64,000 bases of DNA from Hsuehochloa calcarea. Taxonomy: Eukaryota > Streptophyta > Magnoliopsida > Poales > Poaceae. Under the pieces are notes generated by a model. It made no database searches. It had not been told where the DNA came from and worked only from the letters and a program-made list of their open reading frames with translations. Location of the stretch: contig CM070594.1 in the NCBI GenBank assembly GCA_036346395.1, forward strand, positions 22,477,385 through 22,541,384, given 5' to 3'. Each line of letters begins with the position of its first letter. The stretch's first letter is position 1. A program made the position numbers and the translations under genes. Positions 12,161 to 23,630 of the stretch are shown here, piece after piece.

Positions 12161-15100
12161 CTCTATCCCCCTTAGAAAAGATTCGACCTCGAATCTACGA
12201 ACTTCGAGAAAGATAGATGAACAACTTAGATAGTTACCTGAAACGAACAGGTCGGGGTATTGTTCTCGCATGCGGGACTCCAACTCCCAAGTGGCCTCTC
12301 TCTCAGTCTGATGAGACCAAAGAACTTTGACATACTTCAGGGTCTTGTTCCTCAAAACCCGTTCTGATTCTTCTAATATCTTCACTGGCCGGGACTCGAA
12401 GGTAAGGTCTTGCTTGACAATCAAAGGCTCCAAAGGAATGACATGATCTGGGTCTTTCCGAAATTTTCTCAACATCGAAACATGAAACACGTTGTGAACC
12501 CCACTCATGGAATCGGGAAGGTTCAAACGGTAAGCTAATTTTCCAATTTGTGCCACGATTGGGAAGGGTCCAACATACCTTGGACCTAGCTTCCCTTTAG
12601 TGCCGAAACGCACTACGCCTTTAGATGGCGATACTCTCAACAGAACTTCATTTCCCACCTCGAATTCCAGATCTCGTCTTCTGACATCAGCGTAGCTCTT
12701 CATCGCTCTGGGCGACCAACAAATTCGCCTAACCTCGCCACTCTATCCATCGCTTGTTGAACCCACGGGACCCAAGATCGCCGCTCTCCAACCTCATTCC
12801 AGCACAACGGGGACCTGCACTTACGCCCATAAAGAACCTCGTATGGTGCAGCTCGAATACTGGAATGATAACTGTTGTTATAAGCAAACTCTGCCAAAGC
12901 TAAATGCTCTTCCCAATTCCGTTCCCAGGATAAAACACAACACCTGAGCATGTCTTCTAATGTCTGATGGTGCGCTCAGAATGTCCATCCGTTTGGGGAT
13001 GAAAGGCCGTGCTAAGACGGAGTTGTGTGCCCAATGCACTCTGCAAACTTTCCTGAATTTGAAAGCGAACTTGGCATCTCGGTGAAACAATGGTCTTTGG
13101 CACTCCGTGCAAACGCACAATTTCTCGTACATAAAGAGGAGCCAAATCGCTGTCAATTGGTTGTACGAATAGGAATGAAATGTGCGACTTTGCCGAACCG
13201 GTCCACAATTACCCAAATAGCATCCTTTCCTCATTGCGTGCGAGGTAAACCAACCACAAAATCCATAGATATATCGTCCCATGACCAAACTGGTACCTCC
13301 AAGGGTTGCAACAGTCCTGCTGGTCGCTTGTGCTCAGCCTTGACCCGCTGGCACACCCCACAAGAAGCCACATATTGTGCGATATCAATTTTCATCCGTT
13401 TCCACCAGAAACTTTTCTTTAAATCTTTGTAGATCTTGGTTTCACCAGGATGTACGGTATAAGGAGTACGATGGGCCTCTTTCAAAATCTCCAGTTTAAC
13501 CTGAGACTCCTGTGGCACACAGAGGCGTCCTTTAAATCGCAAAGAATCAAACTTGTCCACACTGAAGTGACCTTGCTTGCCATCAGCACAACGCTTTCTC
13601 ACTCGTTGGAGCATCTGATCTTGCTGCTGTGCTACTCGCACCCGATCTGGAAGAGCTGACTCTAAAATCAATCGAGTCTCGATGCCCGAGCGGTACCGCA
13701 GCGTAAGGAAATATCCATACGCCAAAGTCGCAATAAGACAACCGAGGGTAGGAGGTGTCGCCATGCGACTCAAGGCATCGCCTACCACATTAGCCTTGCC
13801 GGATGGTATCAATAGTAAGATCATAGTCCTTGATCAACTCTAACCATCTCCTCTGCCTCAAGTTCAAGTCCTTCCGGTAAAGATGTATTTCGTGCTCTTG
13901 TGGTCGTGAACACATCACAAGATTCGCCAGACAAATAATGATGCCAGATCTTCAAAGCGTGAATCACTGCAAAGAAGCTCTAGATCATGGGTGGGATAAT
14001 TACATTCATGCTTCTTCACTGTCTCGATGCATAGGCAATCACTTTACCATCCTGCATGAGTACACAACCAAGTCCAACTATGGACGCATCTGAATAGATA
14101 GTGAATCTCTTCCCAGGCTAAGGAAGAGTAAGAATTGGAGCAGTCACTAACCTATCTTTCAAAGTGCAAAATCTGCGCCACAAGCATCGCACCATCGAAC
14201 CTAACACCTTTCGTGTCAATCGGGACATTGGTTTAGCAATGGTTGAAAAACCCTCCACAAACCGCCGGTAATAGCCAGCTAAACCCAGAAAACTCCTCAC
14301 TTCTTTGACATTGGTTGGTCTCTTCCACTGTCGAAATCTTGCTAGGATCAACTGAAATACCCTTCGATTAATAACGTGACCCAGAAATCCAACTTCGTAA
14401 ATCCGTAACTCACACTTCTTCAGCTTGGCATAGAATTGATTCTCTCTTAAAGTTTCAAGCACCAACCGCAAATGGTGGGTGTGATCCTCTTCCGTCTTAG
14501 AATAAATCAAGATATCATCTATGAATACCACCACGAAATCATCAAGGTATTGATGCAAATCTACTGCTCATGGCTTCCATGAAAATGCAGAGCATTCGTT
14601 AGTCCAAAAGACATAACTTTATACTCATAATGACCATACCTCGTAGAAAAGCCGTTTTCTCAATATCCCGCCACGAACTCGAATCGATTATAACCCGACT
14701 GGAGGTCAATCTTGGAAAATATCTTAGCTCCTTTCAACTGGTCAAAAAGATCCTCAATGCGAGGCAAAGGATATTTGTTCTTCACAGTCGCCTGATTAAG
14801 GGCTCGATAATCCACGCACATACGCCAGCTGCCATCTTTCTTCTTAGTAAAAGAACAGCGCCCCCATGGCGATACGCTACGCCAATCATACCTTTGGACA
14901 GCAGGTCATCCAATTGTTTCTTCAATTCTTCCTGAAAGGGCCGAGCCAATCGGTAAGGAGACTTGGATAAAGGCCGAGTTCCCGGAATGAGATCAATCCG
15001 GAACTCCACTTTCCTCACCGGGGGCATTCCGGGAAGTTCTACAGGAAAGACATCGGAAAACTCCTTCACAACTGAATCTCCTCAAGATGCCACGAAGAAT

Positions 15101-15482
15101 CAGTCTTTTCATTGAGGTAACAAAGTAATCCGATGGTCGATGCACGGCGGCTAGGGAATAGGTTAGCCAGCACAATTACTGAGTCGGACGGTGCACTGCC
15201 CTGGAATACCAGTTCTTCACCGGAAGGGGCTAGCAAGGTCACCGTCTTCCAGAAACAACAAATCTTGGCACGGTATTGGAATAACCACCCATACCGAATA
15301 ACATCGAAAGGTGCCAATTGAATAACCATAAGATTAGCAGTGAAAACCTCATCATCAATAATTATAGAACAACCGGGACAGACGGTAGAGCTAGAAATAA
15401 GACCTCCTGGAGAGCTGACTACCACTGACTCAGAAATAAGCTGAAAACTCAAACCCACTTTTCTAACAAACTCCAAAGACAC
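12161..15482 (-). pseudogene. Ty3/gypsy (Tekay-like) pol: protease tail, RT, RNase H, integrase
   Basis: Reading right to left on the minus strand: the aspartic protease C-terminal part (15482-15066, lacking its catalytic DSG region); the RT start (15069-14782, with LKKQLDDLL); the RT core (14558-14118, with YLDDF and FIDDILIYS); a degraded RNase H (about 14110-13800); integrase with an intact His/Cys zinc motif (CGVC) and the first catalytic Asp in SMDFVVGLP (13824-13231); an integrase core whose second Asp block is disrupted (13208-12957); and a C-terminal domain with GPRYVGPF and a chromodomain-like end (12703-12146). Frameshifts separate the parts. Gag and the protease N-terminus are absent. 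The order PR-RT-RH-INT and the chromodomain-like tail place it among chromoviruses. It cannot be functional as read. Confidence 0.9.
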
Positions 15483-16481
15483 GAACGAGTAAATGAGTCA
15501 CTCTTTTCCAATGAGAAAGAAAGAACAACCATGAAAATATCAATGTTGCCAATTTACAAAGATCATTCATAGTAAAAACAATTCGATAATTGAAAAAACA
15601 ATAATGTTTTCGGAGTACCATTAAAGGCCTATTTAAACTCGTCTACCAAAATCATGAACCCAAGAGAAATTCATCAATCGCCACCGGACAAGAATTTGTC
15701 AAATTCGAAAATCAAGGAAGAGAACGACTTACTAAAGCAGCCCAAGAGAAATATGCAATATCAATACACACTTGATAAAGAACTTGCAAAAGAAGTCTTC
15801 CAATACCGAGATTCCAAACGAACGAATGAGTTAAATTTCCCCAACAGGGGTAAAACAAGTCTTTTGTGAAAAGAGGAATCTTGCATTTGAACTATGCTCA
15901 CATGGAGCAGAAATATCACAATAGTCGAAAGGGCAATATTTGTTTCAAAGAACGAATCAGAGAACTGCTGGAGCTTGCCTTCTTCATTAAAACCCCAATT
16001 TTAAAAGAATTCACAAACTGCCAGGAACCACAACCAGGAAACCAGATATCAGTTCGAGAAAAGCAACAAGTTCATCAATGAGCTCATGCTCAATACAGAG
16101 CTTATGGAACAGAGGTAAGAAGTTCTCTAATATCATACTATAAACAGTGGTGTAGCCCGCAAAACCTGTGACATCAACCACGAACTCAACTGATCAACGC
16201 CCGCTAGCGAAACGCATAACTAATGCAATCAATTATGAATATATATATTTATATCGGATCATCTCATGACGATCATAGAATAATTTCATAGATAGAGGTT
16301 ATCACATCATATCATGGATTAACACATCATAGCACAACACAATTTAACAACGACTCAATACTCGAGTCACCACAATTGAAATGTGGAAGCAACAGTTTAC
16401 CCAACCCCTCCTAATGTGCACAGTGTGTCAATTTAATATGTTTGAATGAACCACGGACCTAAAGCCCGCTCTGATACCAAC
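15483..16481 (-). mobile_element. Non-coding leader with primer-binding site, joined directly to pol
   Basis: The tRNA-Met primer site (TTGGTATCAGAGC on the minus strand, about 16469-16481) abuts the LTR at 16482. The rest matches the leader of the non-coding elements at 2708-4028 and 48754-50030, for example around ACGAGTAAATGAGT near 15483. It joins protease coding sequence abruptly at 15482, where gag should be. No ORF is supported. Confidence 0.75.
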
Positions 16482-18665
16482 TGTAACACCCTGACTATAA
16501 GGAAGTCAAGATGTCACCTACAATCACTAGTCTTTAGGAAATTCACAACAATAAGTATTACTAGAATCGGCGTACCACAAGGATATACGTGAACCGAAAA
16601 TCATCAACAGTTTAATCAACGGATTGGAAATAAACATTTCAGGGAGATATGGTAAATACGGCCATGTTGGCTTATTACAATTCAACGCAGGGTATAAATA
16701 GAAGACAATAGTAAGTTCTCAAATGTTTTGAATTAGAGTAGTGAGTGCATCGTGTTGATCTACCCTCCATGAAACCGTTCTTCCTTGTCATTTACCTAAA
16801 TAAAACAACAAAGCAAGAATGAGCCAAAGACTCAGCAAGTACTTGAAAGTAACAATCAACATCCAATGAACCATATACATTATCACAGATTGAACATTTA
16901 TTGGAAACAATTCTTATGAATAGATGAAATGAAATGATGCAGTGAAGGAAGTGGACATATTGCAGTATATACCGGTATAGCGAGTGAAACACCCGTCGGT
17001 GTTCACTAAAAGTTTCCGTATGAAGAACGTTTCATACGGCTGTCCAACGTGGCCCACATTGGAATGGTGGACACACGTACCCATTCTGGAATTGATGAGA
17101 TTTCTGATGCCCATACTGGAATTGATGGGTCTTACACGAGAACTCCACTTTCGTGGTCATTATGAATTCATGCATGACATGATGTGATCTCATGGTAAAT
17201 TTGAACATCAAGCATTAATGGAAAGAAATACACATGGCATTCAACTACACATGAAAACAAGTATAACCATGTACCACACACATCACATATTGTATCAATA
17301 ATAGCATACAAGTACTTGCCTGCCGCGCTGCGACGAGTTGGGAGGTAACTGAGATACCCCTCCACTCACCGCTTCACCGCCTACAATATAAAATAATCGA
17401 AATAAGGACAAACAAGCAAGATATTGCTACACGTGCCCTCCCACAATCTCTAACCAAACCAACCAACCAAAAGGTTCAATTTGATCCATTCGCCCAAACA
17501 TTCCAAATACCCCTAAACTGGCAGTTTTACTAGAAAATTCACCAATAAATAACCGTAAGTCCAAAAGACCTGAAACTAGTGCTCAACTTCTCTTAACGTA
17601 ACTGGCTACGAAACTCTAGTTGATGGTAAACTCTATTTCGGCCAAAACAGAGGTCTAACCATCCAATGAAAAACTATAACCGCAATCTGCCCAGAATTCA
17701 GAACAGCCCTAAAGAAAAGGCTCTAACTTTTAAAACACTGATCCAAATAAAGTGATCTTTATCATCCTGGAAACATGATGAAATTATCTTCATAAACCTA
17801 GTTGGGTGGCCGACCTGGTTCTGACTCTAACTAGATCAAAACCTAGGTGCAACCGACTATACCCAGAATTTCTGACAGACAGAGCAGTACGTGGTAAAAC
17901 AGTCATAACGTTTAAACTACTGGGTGAAAATTCGTGATCCAGGTTCCAAAAGAAAGCTAATGAAACCAGGAACAATTCTCTAGAAGACACAGATGTCCAA
18001 TTCGGCCTCTACGACACCCAAAACTGAGGTACAACGTACTGGACAGAATCAATCTACTGACAGAATTAAAACGAAACTACAAATCCAGTCGGATTCTCAA
18101 CTCTAATGGAATCAAACAACAAATCGGAGGTCTAATTACCCTTGTATACCAGTAGGACGACGATGATCCGCTGCACACGGGCCTTCCTCCCTTCCTCTCT
18201 CTCCTCTCTTAGGGCCGCCACCGGAGATTTACGAACGGCCGTCGGCGTCGGCGGGAACGGAGATGTTGGAGGGACCTTGAGGAGGAGCGACGGGATCACG
18301 GAGATGGCACCACCACTGCGAGGAGGCACCAAGGAGCAGCAATGGAGCCGGCTTTGGGGAGGGAGGAGGCGGCCAAAGGGGGAGGAGGAGAGGCGGCTAG
18401 GGTTTGGGGGAGTGGCGCCCCTTTTGGCCGCCCTTCATGGGCCTGCCGCCCCTCTTGGGCCACAGGTCATGGATCGCGCCCAAAGTTGACGAAAATAACA
18501 TATACCCCCGCTGATTGGAAAAATCCGACTAAAATCTGCTTTCTTTACTCCTCCGACTTCTTTCTTTTTACCGATTCGGTTCCGGAAAGTTTTAAATCTC
18601 GTTTTCGAATAACATTCCCAGACAATCAAAACGATACAACCTAGCTGGATTTATGAGATATTACA
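16482..18665 (-). repeat. 5' LTR (2.18 kb) of chimeric gypsy element
   Basis: It begins TGTAACACCCTGACT beside the primer site and ends GAGATATTACA. It is nearly identical to 9955-12160, with most differences as indels in GC-rich runs at about 18210-18480, so the insertion is relatively recent. Confidence 0.88.
16796..17319 (-). other. Intron-like hairpin module in LTR
   Basis: Same 524-nt layout and boundaries as 10269-10792 in the sister LTR, with ATACCGGTAT at about 16969-16978. Confidence 0.5.
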
Positions 18666-19025
18666 ATGGGAGAGAGAGAGAGACCGACATGTGGGGTCCA
18701 CTGTCAATGGAGCTGCGACGTCTTGGCGAACTAACTAGGTCGACAAGATCGGTTGAGGAATAGTGTTGGGTTTCGGCCCAACACTATTCTGAATGATTTT
18801 TTAATAGGTTTTCTATTTTAGAAAATACAGAAAATCCAATTAGCAATTAGAAAATAGCAAATGATCTTGGAAAAATTCTATAAAATATATACAAGCACAT
18901 TGAATCCAAATAAAATAGTTTTGACAATTGTTGATGTTGGGATTAATCATATTAAATTGTTTTGATGCTAAAGTCCGTATTAACTATTAAAAGATTTTTA
19001 AAGCTCAGAAAATTGGGATGTTACA

Positions 19026-19862
19026 CACTCTCGGTATCATCTAAGTAGTGAGTATAGGCTTTAACCCCTTTTGTACTCTAGCCCAACATGTTAGCATGGG
19101 CAGGATATCATTTATGGTGATGCATCCCATACATATACCCCTCCGATCCACCGTATTTTAGATCTTCCATCAATGGTGCTAGGTATACATCAATAACATT
19201 CCTAGGTTACTTTAGCCCTTGGATAAATATCGACAACAAAATATACTTCCGCTTCATACACAATCAAGGAGGAAGGTTATAGATACAGAGAGTCACGGCC
19301 CGAGTGCTATGTCAGCTGCTTATGTTACCGAAAGGATTCATTTCATCTCTACTCAGTCCAAAATTTATATTTCTCGGTTCTGCACCAAAGTCTGCAAACC
19401 TCCTATCAATGTTTCTACACTAGGCGGGAATTAGTAGGGTGTCTTATCTATTCATCCTTTTTACGCTCCTCCGAGTGTCAACATTGCAGTTTTGACTCAT
19501 TTGGGTTCACAAAAAATCACTTCAAACGAGGAATTACAGGAAGATACCACGCCACCTTAGCAGGAGGTCCTTTCTTCACCTCGATTCCCTTGCCCTCATC
19601 TGATTGATTCTTTCGCTTGTATCTAGATGCGTTGCACACCAGACATACATGCATGTTTGCATACTCTTTATGGTAGAGGATACAGTCATTCGGATATGCA
19701 TATATTCTTTATACTTCCATTCCCAACGGACAAAGAACCTTCTTGGCTTTGTAAGTGCTTTTGGGCAACACGTTTCCCTCCGGAAGCATGTCCGTTAAGA
19801 GACCTAACAGCGCCGTGAAACTCTTGTCGGACCAACCATTACTTGCTTTCAATTTCAGAAGT
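19026..19862 (-). pseudogene. CACTA (TNP2-type) transposase, N-proximal piece
   Basis: Minus-strand frames read right to left give SNGWSDKSFTALLGLL, MLPEGNVLPKSTYKAKK, CPLGMEV, the CLVCNASRYK cysteine block, WYLPVIPRLK, VIDVYLAPLMEDLK and INDI, in the order known for TNP2 transposases. Stops and frame changes make it a pseudogene. The last block continues at 7181 across the solo LTR. The transposase-associated N-terminal domain is missing, since only about 150 bp separate this piece from the element end at 20011. Former role: DNA cleavage and joining for a cut-and-paste transposon. Confidence 0.8.
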
Positions 19863-19914
19863 TAAAGCACAGATGACAAACTTGTGTACTTCGACTTGCA
19901 GCACGTGAACAAAA

Positions 19915-20011
19915 GTGAAATTATCACAGATGGTTTTAAATACAAACTGTCTGTGATGAGTTAATTATCACAGACGGTATTTAGAAAAATAGTAAGTGAT
20001 ATTTAGTAGTG
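19915..20011 (-). mobile_element. CACTA element 5' terminus with subterminal repeats
   Basis: On the minus strand the end reads CACTACTAAAT (20011-20001), then subterminal repeats of ACCGTCTGTGAT type in both directions (about 19925-19980). This is the usual structure of En/Spm ends. The 3-bp flanking duplication cannot be tested because the other end is not visible; it was probably lost near 6068 or further left. Confidence 0.7.
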
Positions 20012-20585
20012 AGTTTATTAGCTAGGTATGATAGAAATGTCCAAGTTACATATACTAACATATTCTCGTTATAGCGATCTTGCATTTAGATGTAGCTCAA
20101 AAAACTATTCAATTGTGCAAATATCTTGGTATGGGCTGAGGTGGATCCTAAGTTTCCTTCTTATCGAAGCCATGACACTTTTTCACTACAACGCCTTTGT
20201 AATTAGGTACTTGCTTCACTTTATATAATATGGTTAATATTTTCTTTTGATTATTACTATATTATGAATTTTGAATTAAATATTCTGATGCCGGCCGATT
20301 AAGGTAGCAATTGCATGTCGTGCCCCTTTGCGCGTAAGAGGACAGTGCACTACACTCGGTGAATTCGTGCCCTAGGGCCGTGGTAGGGGCAAAACCGTGC
20401 CCTAGCACCACAGCAGGGACTAAACCGGCCCCTAGCGTATGTTTTCGCTAGGTCCAGCCCCCAAGGGCACGGCGAAGATGTAGTTTGGCTTTCTGGGCAC
20501 CGGATTTCGCTATGTGTCGACTGCTAATAGCTTCGTAGTATTATTTTTTGCATTATGAACGAGACTAATTTTGACATTACTCACG
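20012..20585. other. Intergenic spacer
   Basis: I see no supported gene. AT-rich sequence to about 20290 is followed by a GC-richer block (20320-20470) with repeated GTGCCCTAG/GGGGC words. It includes CACTACACTCGG at about 20350, which could be another CACTA end, but no partner is found. Confidence 0.5.
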
Positions 20586-20675
20586 GCAAAAGTACTATAT
20601 AAGCTTAAGACTCACTTCCCGAATGTGGAGTCTCGACGCGCCTGTAAAGTACCATATAAGCTCAAGACTCGCTTA
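20586..20675 (+). repeat. Tandem duplication of about 57 bp with TATATAAGCT motif
   Basis: AAAGTACTATATAAGCTTA starts one unit (20587) and AAAGTACCATATAAGCTCA a second (20645). The second unit is interrupted after ACTCGCTT by the Mutator-like element and resumes at about 23632 with CTTCCCGAGTGTGG. The uninterrupted unit is CTTCCCGAATGTGG at 20612. Confidence 0.7.
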
Positions 20676-20759
20676 GAATTTTTGGCAAATACGACACGTT
20701 TTAAAACCGTATTTGCAGATATGATCACCCACTTCGCATATTTGCAAAAATAGTACCGT

Positions 20760-20945
20760 TGGCGCACGATCACCATGCGCCAACGGCTCCCGAGCCGCCA
20801 CGTGGTGTTAGCGCACAGTGACCATTCGCCAACGCCTATCACGCCGCCACGTGGCCCTCCCGGCCGCCACCTCACCGCTGTTGGCGCATGGCCACCATGC
20901 GCCAACCATTGGTGCATGGTGGCCATGCACCAACAACTCTCGGCT
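20760..20945. repeat. Cluster of short palindromes in the left MULE arm
   Basis: Three successive hairpins of the pattern TTGGCGCA...TGCGCCAA (about 20758-20785, 20880-20905 and 20909-20935) lie between CCACGTGG words. The right arm retains only a remnant (about 23500-23520). Confidence 0.75.
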
Positions 20946-21613
20946 CGTCATGTGTCCTAGGTGGTTAGGTTAGTGTTAGGGTTAATTAGGGAGTTAGGGT
21001 TAGGGTTAGGCTAAAATCGGTAAGAATTTTAAAATATAGCAAAGGAGTTCAAAAAATTATGAATATTTTGTGGAGCCTCCCGGCACCGTGTATTTGCTTG
21101 TGTAAATTTTCTATTACTTTATTCATTCAGAATTTTTTATCGTTATTTTGTATAAATGTCTTGTTTGTACGAATTTATAAATATAGAAAATGAGCTCAAA
21201 AAATTATGAATTTTATTTTGAAGGCTCCTCACACAGTGGACTTGATTGTTGAATTTTTTGGCAATTTTATATATGTTCTGGTATTGTCTCAAAAATTTAG
21301 GATTTAGGACGCAAAAATTTTGATTTTAGGTTTGAAATTAGGGTTTCATGATTTCATGTGACTTGGAATGTATAGAAAAAACGCTGCAATCCAATATCAT
21401 CACTGCACATGGAAAATAAAAACTTTTATTGCAATGCTCATAATAACAACCAATGATATAAAGTACAATATAGATGTAATTAGAACATGCTAGGACACTC
21501 TTTGTTTATTTATCGATTAGAGAAGGGGGTATTATCACATGTAACCCAATCAAATAGGACACTCTTTGTTTATATATCAGTTTAATTTGGATGATATTCT
21601 CTAATACTCTATT

Positions 21614-21800
21614 GTACCACAATCTAGATAAGCTTGTACATGAACCAACTAAGGGAAATGTGTGGCATGTGGATCATATAACGATGTACTGTTACCTCCG
21701 ACTCGTGTGTGTTTCAAAGGCTACAGTACATCGTTATATGATCTGCACGCCACGCATTCCCCCATTTGGTTCATGTACAAGCCTATCTAGCCTGTGGTGC
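21614..21800 (+). ncRNA. Near-perfect foldback, candidate MIRNA/siRNA precursor
   Basis: 21614-21692 pairs with 21723-21800 across a 30-nt loop. The 21 bp nearest the loop (GATCATATAACGATGTACTG and one more base) pair perfectly, and CTTGTACATGAACCAA is a second perfect block. About a dozen mismatches, some of them G:U, and one bulge are spread over the rest. Arm length and loop resemble plant MIRNA precursors, especially young ones, or a small MITE-like inverted repeat. Neither arm matches a miRNA I know. Expression is unknown. Confidence 0.45.
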
Positions 21801-21998
21801 GATGCAGTATTAAAGAATTAATAGCATCCACATTAGGGTTTCATGACTCAGGGTCCACCTCCTCGACGTCCTCCTCAATGTCCACCCGATGATATGCTCC
21901 TCGAGGTCCTTTGGGTCGTCACTGAGCCACCAACGTCCCTACACTGTAGAGTCTGAAGAACTCTCTCCTCCAGCAGCTACAATCTGACCGCGGATCTC

Positions 21999-22649
21999 CT
22001 AAACTAAAGGACCAGCAGTCTCCGTGCGACACACCTTCTTGCGTGCGGCCATCCTATGGGGTACGTCTCTACGATGCCTGGCTGGCTGCGGGTTTGTAGT
22101 CGCTCCACGATAAGGTAAATCATCCTGAGCTGGTGGAGGTTGATGCTGAGCTGTCTTCAGTTGGGTGAGCTCTCTCTTTGCAGCATCCAGTCTCTCGTAC
22201 ACTCGCTCCATCTCATTGGTCATGAACACATAGGCTCATCCTACGCCTTAATTAAGGACACATGGGGGTGATGGTGGTGTCCTGCTCCTCCTTAGGGATC
22301 TGAACCTACTAAAGACCTCCCCCTTCTTGCGGTAGGGAAAGTAGCGGAAGGCGGTACGTCCCAGTGCACTACGGTAGTGGAACCCCATACGGATGATGGT
22401 CTCCCTGGCAGCATCCTACATCCCGAGCTTGTCTGTCTCCCTCTCTACCGTAAAGCGGTAGGGTCTGTCTCCTCGTAGATGGCACTTCGAGTAGACAGTG
22501 ACCTTGACGCGCCACATTTCCTTACCGTACTTGTTGATAGTGAAGCCATGATACTCCGATCGGTGGACGTAGCCCAAACCCTGAAGTATGCACCACAACT
22601 CTGCACAGAAACCTCTCTCCTTCTCAACGCAGGTGTTTATGAAACACAT
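21999..22649 (-). pseudogene. 217-codon decayed reading frame inside the MULE
   Basis: One minus-strand frame runs from Met at 22649 to TAG at 21999 with only about three internal stops (near 22406, 22250 and 22241). The first part (EYHGFTINKYGKEMWRVKV) and middle (RMGFHYRSALGRTAFRYF) look like compact conserved protein. The last part has a short coiled-coil-like segment (MERVYERLDAAKRELTQL) and a basic tail. I do not recognise the family. Its place inside a MULE suggests a captured host sequence or an accessory ORF. A run of T at 22651-22661 lies directly upstream. Confidence 0.45.
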
Positions 22650-23630
22650 CTTTTTTTTTTTGAAATTAGGAGAAGATCAGTATCCAATTTAAGCCATGAC
22701 ATTTTTCTACATGCGACTAACATTGTTAAAGTAAGTAAATGCTTGCAAAATTACAACTACGTAAGTACGCATCCTCTGTTCCTCGGTGAATGCATTTCTT
22801 ATTATTTGATTTCGCTTTACGACCAAACTAACACTACAAATTAATGTACACTACTTTGTTAATTAATTACTACTGATTATTTCATAACTAATAAATATTG
22901 TAAATAAAAAAATTACGACCAAACTACATGCGAACGACGGCGGTTAATAACACTGAAAAGTCCCAAAAAAATAATCGACAGAGTAAGAGAGAGAGCGACT
23001 ACGAAATGAAATGAACAAGCGGAACAACGAGAGAGAGACTACAAAAAGAAATCACACTCGCGCGCTAATTAAGCCATGCATTTCGGAGGATAAAAATTTG
23101 ATAGATGAGACAAGGATGTGACGGGATGACAAGTGATTGATGCTTTCAATGGAAAAGAAATGCAAATGGAGGGGGGCCTCATTCAGATATTTGTGAAAAA
23201 CAACAAATGGAGGGGGGACTCATTCAGATGTTTGGGCAAACAACACATGTCACGGTTTACTCTTGATTTTTTTTATTCTCGCACAAACGTGACACTTATA
23301 TGAAATAGCGATAAAAATTCTGAACTAATAACATAATGGCAAATTTACACAAGCAAGCACACGACGTCGGGAAGTTCGAATAAAAATTTCATAATTGTTT
23401 GAATTCATTTACTATATTTTAAGATTCTTACCGATTTCAGCATAACCATAACCCTACCTCCTTAACTAACCCTAACACTAACCTAAACACCTAGGACACA
23501 TGCGCCAACGCCACGTGGCAGCGTGGGAATCGTTAGAGTACGGTAACAGTGCTATTTCTGTTAATATACAAAGTGATTGATTATATCTCTCTAATACAGT
23601 TTAAAAACGTGTTGTATCTGCCAAGAATTC

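Larger units (their letters stand above)
7182..19025 (-). repeat. Solo LTR (about 3.13 kb), split by a nested gypsy element
   Basis: The LTR is present as 7182-9954 and 18671-19025 around a gypsy insertion. In plus orientation it starts TGACGGGACCC and ends GGGATGTTACA. It is flanked by CACTT (7177-7181) and CACTC (19026-19030), a target duplication with one transition, and it interrupts a CACTA transposase. There is no internal region or second LTR, so it is a solo LTR. A second copy of the family is at 43960-55892. Orientation is inferred from similar ends in the element at 27287-58197. Confidence 0.8.
20676..23630. mobile_element. Mutator-like element (MULE), about 2.95 kb
   Basis: Long terminal inverted repeats start GAATTTTTGGCAAATACGAC (20676) and, reversed, GAATTCTTGGCAGATACAAC (23630). 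They stay alignable for several hundred bases, including shared TTAGGGTTAG-like and CACGTGG sequence and the outer flank of 21000-21050 against 23400-23450. ACTCGCTT before and ACTCAGCTT after are consistent with a 9-bp target duplication with one indel. No transposase is recognised; the interior holds a foldback and a decayed reading frame. The element therefore looks non-autonomous and may be Pack-MULE-like. Terminal repeat divergence indicates an old insertion. Confidence 0.75.

Noticed and set aside
12878..13432. 136- and 135-codon ORFs overlapping gypsy integrase
   Set aside because: Out-of-frame or opposite-strand shadows of the integrase coding remains, which carry the recognisable motifs.
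20340..20470. CACTACACTCGG as the end of another CACTA element
   Set aside because: No second end, no clear subterminal repeat array and no 3-bp duplication found.
20960..21015. Telomere-like TTAGGG repeats
   Set aside because: Too few and irregular; the same words occur inverted at about 23440-23490, so they belong to the terminal repeats of the MULE.
22651..22661. T-run as a poly(A) tail of a retroposed cDNA
   Set aside because: Too short, at the wrong (upstream) end of the minus-strand frame, and with no flanking duplication.
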